Shown in pieces: positions 1 through 6,940 of a stretch of 64,000 nt of DNA (the stretch's first letter is position 1; each line of letters starts with the position of its first letter). This DNA comes from Oscillospiraceae bacterium. Its GTDB lineage: Bacteria > Bacillota > Clostridia > Oscillospirales > Oscillospiraceae. Both the position numbers and the translations under genes were made by a program. The DNA lies in contig CADBKO010000002.1 of the NCBI GenBank assembly GCA_902795345.1, forward strand, positions 59,641 to 123,640, written 5' to 3'. The notes below the pieces were generated by a model that saw only the letters and a list, made by a program, of their open reading frames with translations, did not search any database and was not told where the DNA came from.

Positions 1-2
1 AC

Positions 3-203
3 TGCGCCGTCATGAACGCGGCCAACGAGGAGGCGGTGGGCGCCTTCCTCCGGGGCCAAATCGGATTCACGCAGATCTACGACCTGGTGGCCGCGGTGCT
101 GGAAAAGCTCTCCGGCATGCCCGGCGGCAGCCTGGAAGAGATCATCGAAGCAGATGAAGCGGCAAGGAGGCAACTGAAAGCGTGTCTGTCTTCTATATCC
201 TGA
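3..203 (+). CDS. dxr: 1-deoxy-D-xylulose 5-phosphate reductoisomerase, C-terminal part
   Basis: The frame is already open at the window edge, so only the last 66 residues are visible. They carry the family's C-terminal signature (V-M-N-A-A-N-E-E-A-V followed by G-Q-I-G-F), which lies at the start of the C-terminal helical domain of DXR. The enzyme converts DXP to MEP with NADPH, the committed step of the non-mevalonate isoprenoid pathway, in the cytoplasm. The next gene, rseP, begins 22 bases before this stop, an overlap typical of the clostridial dxr-rseP-ispG cluster, and ispG (same pathway) lies further on. Identification is secure from motif and context even though the catalytic domain lies outside the window. 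Confidence 0.93.
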   Translation, partial: CAVMNAANEEAVGAFLRGQIGFTQIYDLVAAVLEKLSGMPGGSLEEIIEADEAARRQLKACLSSIS

Positions 204-1261
204 TCGGCATCCTCATGTTCGGCGTGCTGATCGCCGTCCATGAGGCGGGCCATTTTTCCGTCAGCAAGCTCTTTCATATCAAGGTCAACGAATTCTCCAT
301 CGGCATGGGCCCCGCCATATGGCAGAAGCAAAAAGGGGAGACCGCCTATTCCCTCCGGGCCTTTCCCGTGGGCGGCTTCTGCGCCATCGAAGGGGAGGAC
401 GGCAGCAGCGACGACCCCAGGGCGTTCACCAAAAAGCCCATCTGGCAGCGCGTCTGCGTGCTGCTGGCGGGCAGCGGCGCGAACCTTCTGACGGGGTTCA
501 TCATCGCCCTCTGCCTCTATCTGGGCTACTGCGCCGCCGGGGACTATATGGTGCCCACGGCCAGGCTGGCGGGCTTCATGGAGGGCTGCCCCTACGAGGG
601 CTCCGGCGGGCTGATGACGGGAGACCGCATCGTGTCCGTCAACGGCTGGCGGGTCAATTCCACCCGGGATTTCAGCCTTTTCATGACCCTGGACGGGGGC
701 GAGACCGTGGACCTGGTGCTTCGCCGGGACGGGAAGCGCATCAAGCTGGAGGATTACCCCCTCCAGCTGCGGGAATACACCGACGAGGCGGGGAACACGG
801 TCCTGAAATACGGCCTTATCTTCAGCCAGGACCGGCTCACCCTGGGGATCGCCCTGCGGGAGGCCTGGTATGACTGCGCCTATTATGCCCGGGTGGTCTG
901 GGTCAGCCTGAAATACCTGGTCAGCGGCCGGGCGGGGATCAACGACCTCTCCGGGCCCGTGGGCATCGTCAAGACCATCGGGGACGTGGGGACCCAGTCC
1001 GCCACCGTGGGGGAAGGGCTGGCCAACGTATTCGGCCTCATCGCCTTCATCGCGGTGAACCTGGCGGTGATGAACCTGCTGCCCATCCCGGCCCTGGACG
1101 GGGGGCATATCTTCTCCATGATCGTTTTCTGGCTGATCGGCAAGATCATCCGGAAACAGCCCAGCCCCAAGATCGAGAGCTATATCCACACCGCCGGCCT
1201 GGTGCTGCTTTTGGGGCTGATGGCCTTCGTGATGTTCAACGATATACGGAAGCTGTTTTAG
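182..1261 (+). CDS. rseP: Site-2 intramembrane zinc metalloprotease RseP/RasP
   Basis: This 359-residue membrane protease belongs to the S2P family, which cleaves transmembrane segments of anti-sigma factors and leftover signal peptides. The first transmembrane helix carries the zinc-binding motif H20-E-A-G-H24. A PDZ-like domain occupies roughly residues 110-200, and the second active-site motif L-D-G-G-H lies near residue 305 in a later helix. The start is GTG, chosen because AAGGAGG ends 11 bases upstream and the protein then begins directly with the first hydrophobic helix, as in homologues. It overlaps the end of dxr, so the two are probably translationally coupled. The length is normal for the family. 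Confidence 0.95.
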   Translation: MSVFYILIGILMFGVLIAVHEAGHFSVSKLFHIKVNEFSIGMGPAIWQKQKGETAYSLRAFPVGGFCAIEGEDGSSDDPRAFTKKPIWQRVCVLLAGSGANLLTGFIIALCLYLGYCAAGDYMVPTARLAGFMEGCPYEGSGGLMTGDRIVSVNGWRVNSTRDFSLFMTLDGGETVDLVLRRDGKRIKLEDYPLQLREYTDEAGNTVLKYGLIFSQDRLTLGIALREAWYDCAYYARVVWVSLKYLVSGRAGINDLSGPVGIVKTIGDVGTQSATVGEGLANVFGLIAFIAVNLAVMNLLPIPALDGGHIFSMIVFWLIGKIIRKQPSPKIESYIHTAGLVLLLGLMAFVMFNDIRKLF

Positions 1262-1279
1262 TCAAGACGCTGCGGAACC

Positions 1280-1334
1280 GGGGACGGGGGTTACGGATTG
1301 CCACAGCCCCTTGCGGGGCTTCGCAATGACGGGA
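1280..1334 (+). repeat. Class A palindromic repeat, left flank of the GIY-YIG cassette
   Basis: A G-rich lead (GGGGACGGGGG) is followed by CGGATTGCC, a palindromic core with arms AGCCCC and GGGGCT, and CGCAATGACG. An almost identical copy of the whole 55 bases, including the G-rich lead, lies in direct orientation at 1841-1895. The two copies bracket a second copy, an inverted copy and the small nuclease gene. Confidence 0.85.
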
Positions 1335-1351
1335 GACGAGAGACGGGGGTG

Positions 1352-1397
1352 CGGATTGCCGCAGCCAGTGACGTCGGTCACTGGCTTCGCAATGACG
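1352..1397 (+). repeat. Class A palindromic repeat, second copy
   Basis: This copy has the same outer motifs as the first (CGGATTGCC and CGCAATGACG) but a different inner stem, GCCAGTGAC pairing with GTCACTGGC. The ends are conserved while the stem is rewritten with compensation, which is how a folded palindromic element evolves. Confidence 0.8.
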
Positions 1398-1460
1398 ATC
1401 CTTGAGGGGCAGCGGCAAAACAGGGAATGCATCGGTTGCCCGGAACGTTCCCACCAACCC

Positions 1461-1502
1461 CGTCATTGCGAGGCCAGTGCGTACACTGGCCGTGGCAATC
1501 CG
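1461..1502 (-). repeat. Class A palindromic repeat, inverted copy before GIY-YIG gene
   Basis: This is the reverse orientation of the family, reading CGTCATTGCGAGG, a stem with arms CCAGTG and CACTGG, then GGCAATCCG. It ends 37 bases before the nuclease start codon and may form part of the transcript leader. Confidence 0.8.
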
Positions 1503-1539
1503 TTACTTGCCTTCGAGTTGTTTAGGGAATGGTGCAGTC

Positions 1540-1833
1540 ATGACCGCTTTTGTGTATATCCTCAGCAACAACACGAATACGACGGTATACACAGGAGTCA
1601 CGAACGATCTTCCGAGGCGGATCGACGAGCACCGGCGGCATATGAATCCGGACAGTTTTACCGCGAAGTATAACATAACTAAGCTGGTATACTATGAGCG
1701 GCATGAAAACGGCTGGGACGCAATCGCAAGGGAGAAGCAGATCAAGGGCTGGAACAGAAAACGGAAGAACGATTTGGTGAACAGCCTGAACCCGGGCTGG
1801 AAAGACCTGTTCCCCGGTCTGCTGGAGGAATGA
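1540..1833 (+). CDS. Single-domain GIY-YIG nuclease
   Basis: This 97-residue protein is essentially one GIY-YIG domain of the small stand-alone type. It has the first strand V-Y-I-L-S-N followed by V-Y-T-G-V (the GIY...YIG pair in degenerate form), the catalytic arginine region L-P-R-R-I-D-E-H-R, and the K-Q-I-K-G-W-N-R-K-R-K segment typical of the family. Known members are structure- or site-specific DNA endonucleases, and the role of the small ones is largely unknown. The start follows a weak A-G-G-G-A-A-T-G-G site. The gene sits between rseP and ispG, which are normally adjacent, and class A palindromes lie on both sides. This suggests that gene and repeats form one inserted cassette. The nuclease fold call is firm; a role in repeat spread is inference. 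Confidence 0.85.
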   Translation: MTAFVYILSNNTNTTVYTGVTNDLPRRIDEHRRHMNPDSFTAKYNITKLVYYERHENGWDAIAREKQIKGWNRKRKNDLVNSLNPGWKDLFPGLLEE

Positions 1834-1840
1834 CGAGATC

Positions 1841-1895
1841 GGGGACGGGGGTTACGGATTGCCGCAGCCCCTTCGGGGCTTCGCAATGACGGGAC
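1841..1895 (+). repeat. Class A palindromic repeat, right flank of the GIY-YIG cassette
   Basis: This is a direct-orientation near copy of 1280-1334, sharing the G-rich lead, CGGATTGCC, the GCCCC/GGGGC stem and CGCAATGACG. It begins 7 bases after the nuclease stop codon and ends 35 bases before the ispG start. Confidence 0.85.
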
Positions 1896-1930
1896 CGGAG
1901 CGTTCTGCGAATGACGAAAGAGAGAATGGC

Positions 1931-2980
1931 ATGACAAAAGCGATCCACGCCGGCGGCGTGACCATCGGGGGCGGAGCCCCGGTCAGCGTCCAGAGCATGT
2001 GCAATACGAAGACGGAGGACGTGGAGGCCACGGTGGGGCAGGTGAAGGCCCTGGCCGCCGCGGGCTGCGACCTGGTGCGCCTGGCGGTGCCCTCAAAGGA
2101 GGCTGCCGCGGCGCTCCGCAGCATCCGGGAGCAGAGCCCCGTGCCCCTGGTGGCGGACATCCATTTCGACTACCGCCTGGCCGTCGCCGCCGCCGAGGCG
2201 GGGATGGACAAGATCCGCATCAACCCCGGCAACATCGGCCCGGAGGAGAATGTGCGGAAAGTGGCGGACGCCTGCCGGGCGGCGGGGGCGCCCATCCGCA
2301 TCGGCATCAACGGGGGCAGCCTGGAAAAGGGGCTGTTGGCAAAGCACGGCGGCCCTACCCCGGAAGCCATGCTGGAATCCGCCCTGGGCCACGTGCGCCT
2401 GCTGAATAAATTCGGCTTCGACGATATCTGCCTCAGCCTCAAATGTTCCGAGGTGAGGGCCACCGTGGCGGCCTACGAGCTGGCGGCGGAGAAAACGGAT
2501 TATCCCCTCCATATCGGCATCACCGAGGCCGGGGGCGGGGAGATGGCGGTGGTGAAGGCCGCCGCAGGCATCGGCAGCCTGCTACTGCGGGGCATCGGGG
2601 ACACCCTGCGGGTGAGCATGACCGGCGACCCCCTGCGGGAGCCTCAGGTGGGCATCGAGATCTTGCGTGCCCTGGGACTCCGGAAGGACGCCCCGGAATT
2701 TGTGGCCTGCCCCACCTGCGGGCGCACGGAGATCGACCTGGAGGGCCTGTATCTGGCCGTGCAGGAAAAGCTCAAAAACTGCCGCGCGCCCATCCGGGTG
2801 GCGGTCATGGGCTGCGTGGTGAACGGCCCCGGCGAGGCCGCCGCCGCGGACTACGGCGTGGCGGGGGGCAAGGACTGCGGGCTCCTGTTCCGCAAGGGGG
2901 TCAGGCTGCGCACCGTGCCCTTCGAGGGCCTGGCCGACGCCCTGGCAGATCTGATCCGGGCGGATGGCATCGAGATTTGA
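1931..2980 (+). CDS. ispG: 4-hydroxy-3-methylbut-2-en-1-yl diphosphate synthase (flavodoxin)
   Basis: This 349-residue iron-sulfur enzyme converts MEcPP to HMBPP in the penultimate step of the MEP pathway. The N-terminal TIM barrel begins with the family signature G-G-G-A-P-V-S-V-Q-S-M near residue 13 and has R-I-N-P-G-N-I-G further on. The C-terminal domain supplies the [4Fe-4S] ligands C260 and C263 (C-P-T-C-G-R), C295 (G-C-V-V-N-G-P-G-E) and the adjacent E302. The ATG at 1931 was chosen over an upstream in-frame start because the longer frame would translate a class A repeat and because A-A-A-G-A-G-A-G precedes this ATG. It belongs functionally with dxr and rseP upstream, now separated from them by the repeat and nuclease insertion. 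Confidence 0.95.
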   Translation: MTKAIHAGGVTIGGGAPVSVQSMCNTKTEDVEATVGQVKALAAAGCDLVRLAVPSKEAAAALRSIREQSPVPLVADIHFDYRLAVAAAEAGMDKIRINPGNIGPEENVRKVADACRAAGAPIRIGINGGSLEKGLLAKHGGPTPEAMLESALGHVRLLNKFGFDDICLSLKCSEVRATVAAYELAAEKTDYPLHIGITEAGGGEMAVVKAAAGIGSLLLRGIGDTLRVSMTGDPLREPQVGIEILRALGLRKDAPEFVACPTCGRTEIDLEGLYLAVQEKLKNCRAPIRVAVMGCVVNGPGEAAAADYGVAGGKDCGLLFRKGVRLRTVPFEGLADALADLIRADGIEI

Positions 2981-2995
2981 TCCAGCCCCGGGCCC

Positions 2996-3024
2996 TTGAC
3001 AGAACGCAAGTGCAGCGCTATAAT
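2996..3024 (+). promoter_or_regulatory. Perfect consensus sigma-A promoter for the downstream RNA
   Basis: TTGACA (2996-3001) and TATAAT (3019-3024) are separated by exactly 17 bases, a perfect match to consensus. It lies just after ispG, and no credible protein gene follows on this strand for more than 6 kb. Transcription should start near 3031. Confidence 0.85.
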
Positions 3025-3030
3025 GCAAAT

Positions 3031-3238
3031 ATAAAAGGCGTTGCCGAAAAGCGGCTCCGCCCGATATAGTCTCTTAAATCAAGTTAAGAAACCGTCACTT
3101 GGCAGAGTGGCGGTTTCGGCTTTTCACAGTGATCGTGATCGTATATCCGAAGATATGGAACGTCAACGTGATCGGCATTACGTCACCCCCTTTCGGGTGG
3201 CGTGGCGGAACCGCCTTTTCGCTTGGCAACGCCTTACT
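3031..3238 (+). ncRNA. Candidate structured non-coding RNA, about 205 nt
   Basis: The expected transcript closes on itself. AAGGCGTTGCC (3035-3045) is the exact complement of GGCAACGCCTT (3225-3235), and GAAAAGCGG (3046-3054) continues the pairing with 3211-3220 past small bulges. Inside are a 12-bp hairpin with one G-T pair (3088-3099 with 3106-3117), a small stem ATATC-cgaa-GATAT (3143-3156) and a C-rich stem around 3184-3199. CCGAT near 3061 could also pair with ATCGG near 3171. The only frame of any length here encodes nothing recognisable. Size, closing stem and the perfect promoter suggest an abundant housekeeping-type RNA. 6S RNA is possible, but the multibranched interior fits a raiA-type or undescribed RNA as well. 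RNase P, SRP and tmRNA hallmarks were not seen. Confidence 0.6.
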
Positions 3239-3313
3239 CCGAAGAGCCTCTATAATCTACTTGTTTTGACGGAATTTGTCAAGGAAAACAGACTGTAATA
3301 GTGACTGATTTGA

Positions 3314-3925
3314 CTAAGGAGATTTGTTCTCGCACATCAGATTAACTGCGTGAACATCTCCCGAACACGCCAAATTCCTGCATTTCAGGTTATAACATTC
3401 CACGATTTGATTGCATGTCACGTCGTCAACCGCATATATCCCATTAGCGCGGACGTCCCCGTCTGCATGAACGTCTCCGGCGATGTCAGCACAGTCTATC
3501 CATCCGTGACACACTACATCTCCGTTGATCGTGCCCTCGGAGATCAGATTCCCATAGATTTCCACCTTGTAAACCGGGGAACTGCCCTTTTGGGGAAACC
3601 GGACGTGAATAAAGGGCTCGTCTTTTGAAACGACGTGAGCCTCCAAGATCCGTTTACCCTGCATCTGGACGATGCGAATAACATCATCGTCTTTAATGTG
3701 ACCGGGCATTGTCGCTGCCGTCAGATCGGAATCGGAAAACAAGTCGTCGATCAGGCATCCAAGCTCTTTTGCAATGCTTGGAAGAAGGGCAATATCAGGG
3801 GTGTTGGAGCTTGTTTCCCATTTTGAAACTGCCTGAAAAGTGACCCCCAGCTTTTCGGCCAGTTGTTCCTGCGTGAGTTTCATATTCTGACGCAGCTTTT
3901 TAATGTTTGTGCCTATGGAAGCCAT
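3314..3925 (-). CDS. XRE-family regulator with bactofilin-like C-terminal domain
   Basis: This 203-residue protein combines an N-terminal XRE/Cro helix-turn-helix (about residues 3-60, with L-T-Q-E-Q-L-A-E-K-L-G-V-T and A-V-S-K-W-E) with a C-terminal region of short regularly spaced strands from about residue 110 (G-N-L-I-S-E-G-T-I-N-G-D-V and D-I-A-G-D-V-H-A-D-G-D-V). This pattern resembles the right-handed beta-helix of bactofilins or polymer-forming proteins. The ATG at 3925 is preceded by GAGGAGGG and was preferred to an upstream in-frame start without a site. A promoter-like TTGAAT-18-TATCAT lies at 3950-3979. It may be a DNA-binding protein that self-assembles through its tail. The target is unknown. 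The layout mirrors the HTH and bactofilin operon at 24-25 kb. Confidence 0.78.
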   Translation of the reverse strand: MASIGTNIKKLRQNMKLTQEQLAEKLGVTFQAVSKWETSSNTPDIALLPSIAKELGCLIDDLFSDSDLTAATMPGHIKDDDVIRIVQMQGKRILEAHVVSKDEPFIHVRFPQKGSSPVYKVEIYGNLISEGTINGDVVCHGWIDCADIAGDVHADGDVRANGIYAVDDVTCNQIVECYNLKCRNLACSGDVHAVNLMCENKSP

Positions 3926-3949
3926 GTTCTCCCTCCTCTTGACAGAGAA

Positions 3950-3979
3950 ATGATAGCATAGCGACCGTATTACATTCAA
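3950..3979 (-). promoter_or_regulatory. Predicted promoter of the XRE/bactofilin-like gene
   Basis: On the minus strand TTGAAT (3979-3974) and TATCAT (3955-3950) are 18 bases apart, 25 bases upstream of the chosen ATG. The match is moderate. Confidence 0.45.
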
Positions 3980-4012
3980 TAAAGTAATCCGTTAATAACT
4001 CAACCATTGCTA

Positions 4013-4069
4013 GAGAATAAAACAACCGAGCATCCGAAACAGAACGCCGGATGCTCGGTTGTTATTCTC
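4013..4069. terminator. Bidirectional hairpin downstream of degV
   Basis: A long stem pairs 4013-4036 with 4048-4069 and is interrupted only by a two-base bulge, with core GAGCATCCG and CGGATGCTC and A/T-rich outer ends. It lies directly after the degV stop codon on the minus strand. Confidence 0.8.
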
Positions 4070-4074
4070 TCTGC

Positions 4075-4959
4075 TTACGTCCGCTCTTTGCCCCAGAAGA
4101 AGAGGGCCACGGTGCCGGGGCCGGTGTGGCTGCCGATGAGGTTGCCCACATAGTTGATCTCCACCTTGCCGCGGAGCTTCTTGAAGCGCTCCTCGATCAG
4201 GTCCGCCACGGCCCGGGCATCCTCCATACATTCCGACTGGCTGATATAGCACTTGCCGCTGTACTGGAGCCCGCCCTCTGCACATTCCTCCATCTTCTTC
4301 ACGATCTCCTTGATGACCCGCTTTTTGCCGGGGATCTTGAAGCGGGGGATCAGGCGGCCCAGGGCGTCCATGTCCAGCAGGGGGCAGATACCCAGGATGC
4401 CGCCGAAGAGGCCCGCCGCCTTGGAGATGCGGCCGCCCTTGACATAGAAGCTCAGGTCCGTGGAGAAGAACCAGTGATTCAGGCGCAGCCGGTTCTGCTC
4501 CGCCCAGGCGCGGAGTTCGTCGATGGTGAGACCTTCGTCCCGCTTGTCCGCCAGAGCGTCCATGAACAGGCCGTAGCCGGAGGAGGCGCCCAGGGAATCC
4601 ACGACGTAAATCTTCCGCTCCGGGAAGCGCTCCCGGCAGATGTTGGCGGCGTCGGCGGCGGAATTGTAGGTGCCGGAGATGCCGGAGGAGAGGGTGACAT
4701 GGAGCACGTCCAGCCCCCGGGAGAGGAACTTTTCAAAATACTCCAGATATTCGGAAATGTTGATCTGGCTGGTCTTGGTGTCCGCCCCCTCGGCCATGGC
4801 CTTGTAAAAGTCCGGGAAGGGAACGGTCTGTCCCAGGTCGTCGGGGTGCTCCACGCCGTTCAGCCAGTAGTGGAAGCAGATATAGTGGATGTCTCTTTCT
4901 TCAAAATGCTCCTTCGTCAGGTCGGCGGTGGAGCAGCAGCTCAAAACAAAACTTGCCAT
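4075..4959 (-). CDS. DegV family fatty-acid-binding protein
   Basis: This 294-residue cytosolic protein belongs to the DegV family. Members bind a single fatty acid between two alpha/beta domains and, in Firmicutes, can act as FakB subunits that present exogenous fatty acids to the kinase FakA. Family features are the N-terminal S-T-A-D-L segment, the T-S-Q-I-N pocket motif, S-S-G-I-S-G-T-Y-N near residue 93 and the late G-S-H-T-G-P-G-T motif. The start ATG follows AAAGGAGA at good spacing. No FakA homologue is in the window, so the partner would be elsewhere. Full length for the family. Confidence 0.9.
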   Translation of the reverse strand: MASFVLSCCSTADLTKEHFEERDIHYICFHYWLNGVEHPDDLGQTVPFPDFYKAMAEGADTKTSQINISEYLEYFEKFLSRGLDVLHVTLSSGISGTYNSAADAANICRERFPERKIYVVDSLGASSGYGLFMDALADKRDEGLTIDELRAWAEQNRLRLNHWFFSTDLSFYVKGGRISKAAGLFGGILGICPLLDMDALGRLIPRFKIPGKKRVIKEIVKKMEECAEGGLQYSGKCYISQSECMEDARAVADLIEERFKKLRGKVEINYVGNLIGSHTGPGTVALFFWGKERT

Positions 4960-5047
4960 AGCGGTCTCCTTTCCGGTGGTATGAGAGCTACGGCAAGTTT
5001 AACTTATGGGGCGTTTTTCAGGCAAGCTACTGTCCGAAACGGGCGCT

Positions 5048-5677
5048 CTACGGCCCGTTTCCCCCTCTACCGGCGGTAGAATTCCGGTTTTTGAGGCTGT
5101 GATGGCGGATCTGGAAGGCCAGGAACACCAAAATCTCCGCCGGAGCCAGGATGAGAAAGACCTGCCAGATGTTATACTTCAGCAGCATCAGATAGATGAG
5201 CAGCACCAGGCTCAGCACCAGGGCCATGACGATGAACATGTTGCCCCGGCCCTTGAACCAGACGGAGTTGAACACCAGCAGGACGACGAGGGACAGGGGG
5301 ACCGCCGCCACGAAGACGATCCACTGGATGGTGCCCAGCACGATCCAGACCACCACGAATTCCACCATGCAGAGGGTCCACACGGCGGCAATGCTGCTCA
5401 AGAGGATAAAGAGGCGGCTGTAAGTCTCCTTCTCCGTGCGCAGGGTGGGGGGCGGCGACCAGTGGGCGTTGGGGCTCAGGAGCTGGTCCACCGTGACGCC
5501 GAAGATGCGCCCCAGCTCCGTCAGCACCCAGGCGTCCGGCACAGACTCCGCCCGCTCCCATTTGGATACGGCCTTGTCGGAATAATGCAGCGTCTCCCCC
5601 AGCTCCGCCTGGGTCATGCCCGCGGCGGTGCGCAGCCGGATCAGGTTGCCGGCAAAGGTCGCTTTCAGTTCGTCCAT
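5048..5677 (-). CDS. XRE-family regulator with C-terminal membrane domain
   Basis: This 209-residue protein has an N-terminal helix-turn-helix (residues about 7-65, with M-T-Q-A-E-L-G-E-T-L and A-V-S-K-W-E-R). About four hydrophobic helices follow from residue 85 to 195, then a short basic tail. Such HTH-membrane proteins are common in Firmicutes and are thought to sense membrane state while bound to DNA, but the ligand and target here are unknown. It starts 17 bases after the stop of the zinc-ribbon gene on the same strand with only a weak ribosome site, so it is probably co-transcribed with that gene. Confidence 0.8.
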   Translation of the reverse strand: MDELKATFAGNLIRLRTAAGMTQAELGETLHYSDKAVSKWERAESVPDAWVLTELGRIFGVTVDQLLSPNAHWSPPPTLRTEKETYSRLFILLSSIAAVWTLCMVEFVVVWIVLGTIQWIVFVAAVPLSLVVLLVFNSVWFKGRGNMFIVMALVLSLVLLIYLMLLKYNIWQVFLILAPAEILVFLAFQIRHHSLKNRNSTAGRGGNGP

Positions 5678-5693
5678 GGACTGCGGCTGCCGG

Positions 5694-6056
5694 TCAATCC
5701 ACCTTCTTGAAGAAGAAGGAGATAACGAAGAGGATGATGGCCACGCCGGTGCCCACAGCCCAGATGATGGCAGCCCGGGTCCAGCGGAAGCCCCAGCTCC
5801 AGCCGTTGAGGGCCATGCCCAGGGCGCAGGAAGCCACGAAGACGCAGATGGCGATGAAGCGCAGCCAGCCCCGTGCGCCGATGGGACCTGCCTTCTGGTC
5901 CTCGATGTTGGGGGCGGCGCCGTAGAAATCCCAATAGCCGTGCTCCTGCTTTTCCTCCGTGCCGGGGAGGGGGGCGGCGCAGTAGGGGCAGAATTTCACC
6001 GGCTGGGTGATCTCCTTCCCACAGCTCATGCAAACGATGGATGCCTGTTTTGCCAT
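5694..6056 (-). CDS. Zinc-ribbon membrane protein
   Basis: This 120-residue protein starts at the ATG following AAGGAGG (6056) rather than at a longer in-frame start. An N-terminal zinc ribbon (C-M-S-C-G-K and C-P-Y-C-A) is followed by a linker and two hydrophobic helices (about residues 62-82 and 92-115), ending in F-F-F-K-K-V-D. Such small double-zinc-ribbon membrane proteins are widespread in Clostridia with no assigned function. It lies in line with the XRE membrane regulator downstream and GDPD upstream. The pairing with a membrane HTH protein hints at a shared regulatory role, which is inference. Confidence 0.75.
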   Translation of the reverse strand: MAKQASIVCMSCGKEITQPVKFCPYCAAPLPGTEEKQEHGYWDFYGAAPNIEDQKAGPIGARGWLRFIAICVFVASCALGMALNGWSWGFRWTRAAIIWAVGTGVAIILFVISFFFKKVD

Positions 6057-6094
6057 AGCAGATACCTCCTTGGGTTTTCGGATCCGGGTCCGGC

Positions 6095-6931
6095 TTAGTC
6101 TTCCCGTTTCTGATCGGGATCGAAACATTCAAAAATGGGCATGGCGCCCGCCGCCTCCGCAGTAAGCAGGTCGTCCATGCTGCGGAGGGTCCAGCTGGCC
6201 TCCTTCACGCCCCAGACCCGGCGGCAGAGCTTCAGGGCGAGGCGCTGCCGGTCCTCGAAGCGGTAGGCGATGAAATCCGGGACCGTGAGGAAGTTCATCA
6301 GCAGGTTACGCAGCGCAAAGCGCTGCCAGCCCGGAAGGGGCTCCCCGCCGGGGCGGAAATCCATGGCCAGCTGGCCCCGCAGGATCGCTGGGCGCTCCCT
6401 GCGCAGCACCATCAGCACCCGGGGATCGAAGGATTCCACGCAGTAGTCCCCGGTATACCGGTCCAGCCGGGCGATCACCGCCTCCGTCAGGGCCTTGTAG
6501 TTACCCTTGTGGGATTTCAGCTCGATGATGAGGGGGGCTTTCCCCTCGAACAGGGCCAGCACCTCGTCAAAGAGGGGCACCGGCTCCTCCGTACCCTCCA
6601 GGCGCAGGCGGGCGAGACCTTCCCGGTCCAGGTCCTCGATGTCCCCTTCTTCCCCGGCGCAGCGCCGGAGGTCGGAATCATGAAAAACCGCCAGGGTGCC
6701 GTCCTTCAGCAGGTGCACGTCCAGCTCCGCCCCCCAGCCTTTATCCAGAGCCCGGCGGAAGGCGGCCAGGGAGTTTTCCGGGATGGCGGGCTTCATATGC
6801 CAGCCCCGGTGGGCATAGCGGACGCCCAGCAGCTTCTTCCAGCCCCGTCCGCTGCGGCGGCAGCGGAGGAGAAGGAACCACAGCAGGAAAAACAGGACCA
6901 GAACCAGAAGAACATGTGCCAATACTCGCAT
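6095..6931 (-). CDS. Glycerophosphodiester phosphodiesterase, membrane-anchored
   Basis: This 278-residue enzyme hydrolyses glycerophosphodiesters to glycerol 3-phosphate and an alcohol. An N-terminal transmembrane segment (residues 1-22) anchors it, and the GDPD barrel follows. It has the catalytic H41-R-G with P-E-N-S-L-A-A-F, the metal-binding E-L-D-V-H near residue 70, F-H-D-S near 85 and the later metal ligand in I-I-E-L-K-S. The ATG follows A-A-G-A-G-G at good spacing and lies 9 bases after the MFS stop, so GDPD, MFS and HAD phosphatase form one operon. The arrangement suggests use or turnover of a phosphorylated or glycerophospho compound. The substrate is not evident. Confidence 0.9.
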   Translation of the reverse strand: MRVLAHVLLVLVLFFLLWFLLLRCRRSGRGWKKLLGVRYAHRGWHMKPAIPENSLAAFRRALDKGWGAELDVHLLKDGTLAVFHDSDLRRCAGEEGDIEDLDREGLARLRLEGTEEPVPLFDEVLALFEGKAPLIIELKSHKGNYKALTEAVIARLDRYTGDYCVESFDPRVLMVLRRERPAILRGQLAMDFRPGGEPLPGWQRFALRNLLMNFLTVPDFIAYRFEDRQRLALKLCRRVWGVKEASWTLRSMDDLLTAEAAGAMPIFECFDPDQKRED

Positions 6932-6940
6932 GATGACCTC

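Noticed and set aside
3031..3238. SRP RNA, RNase P RNA or tmRNA at 3.0 kb
   Set aside because: The conserved apical SRP loop, RNase P core sequences and tmRNA ends were not seen.
3041..3298. Small frame of 85 codons downstream of ispG
   Set aside because: It lies inside the structured RNA candidate, has no ribosome site and no recognisable protein features.
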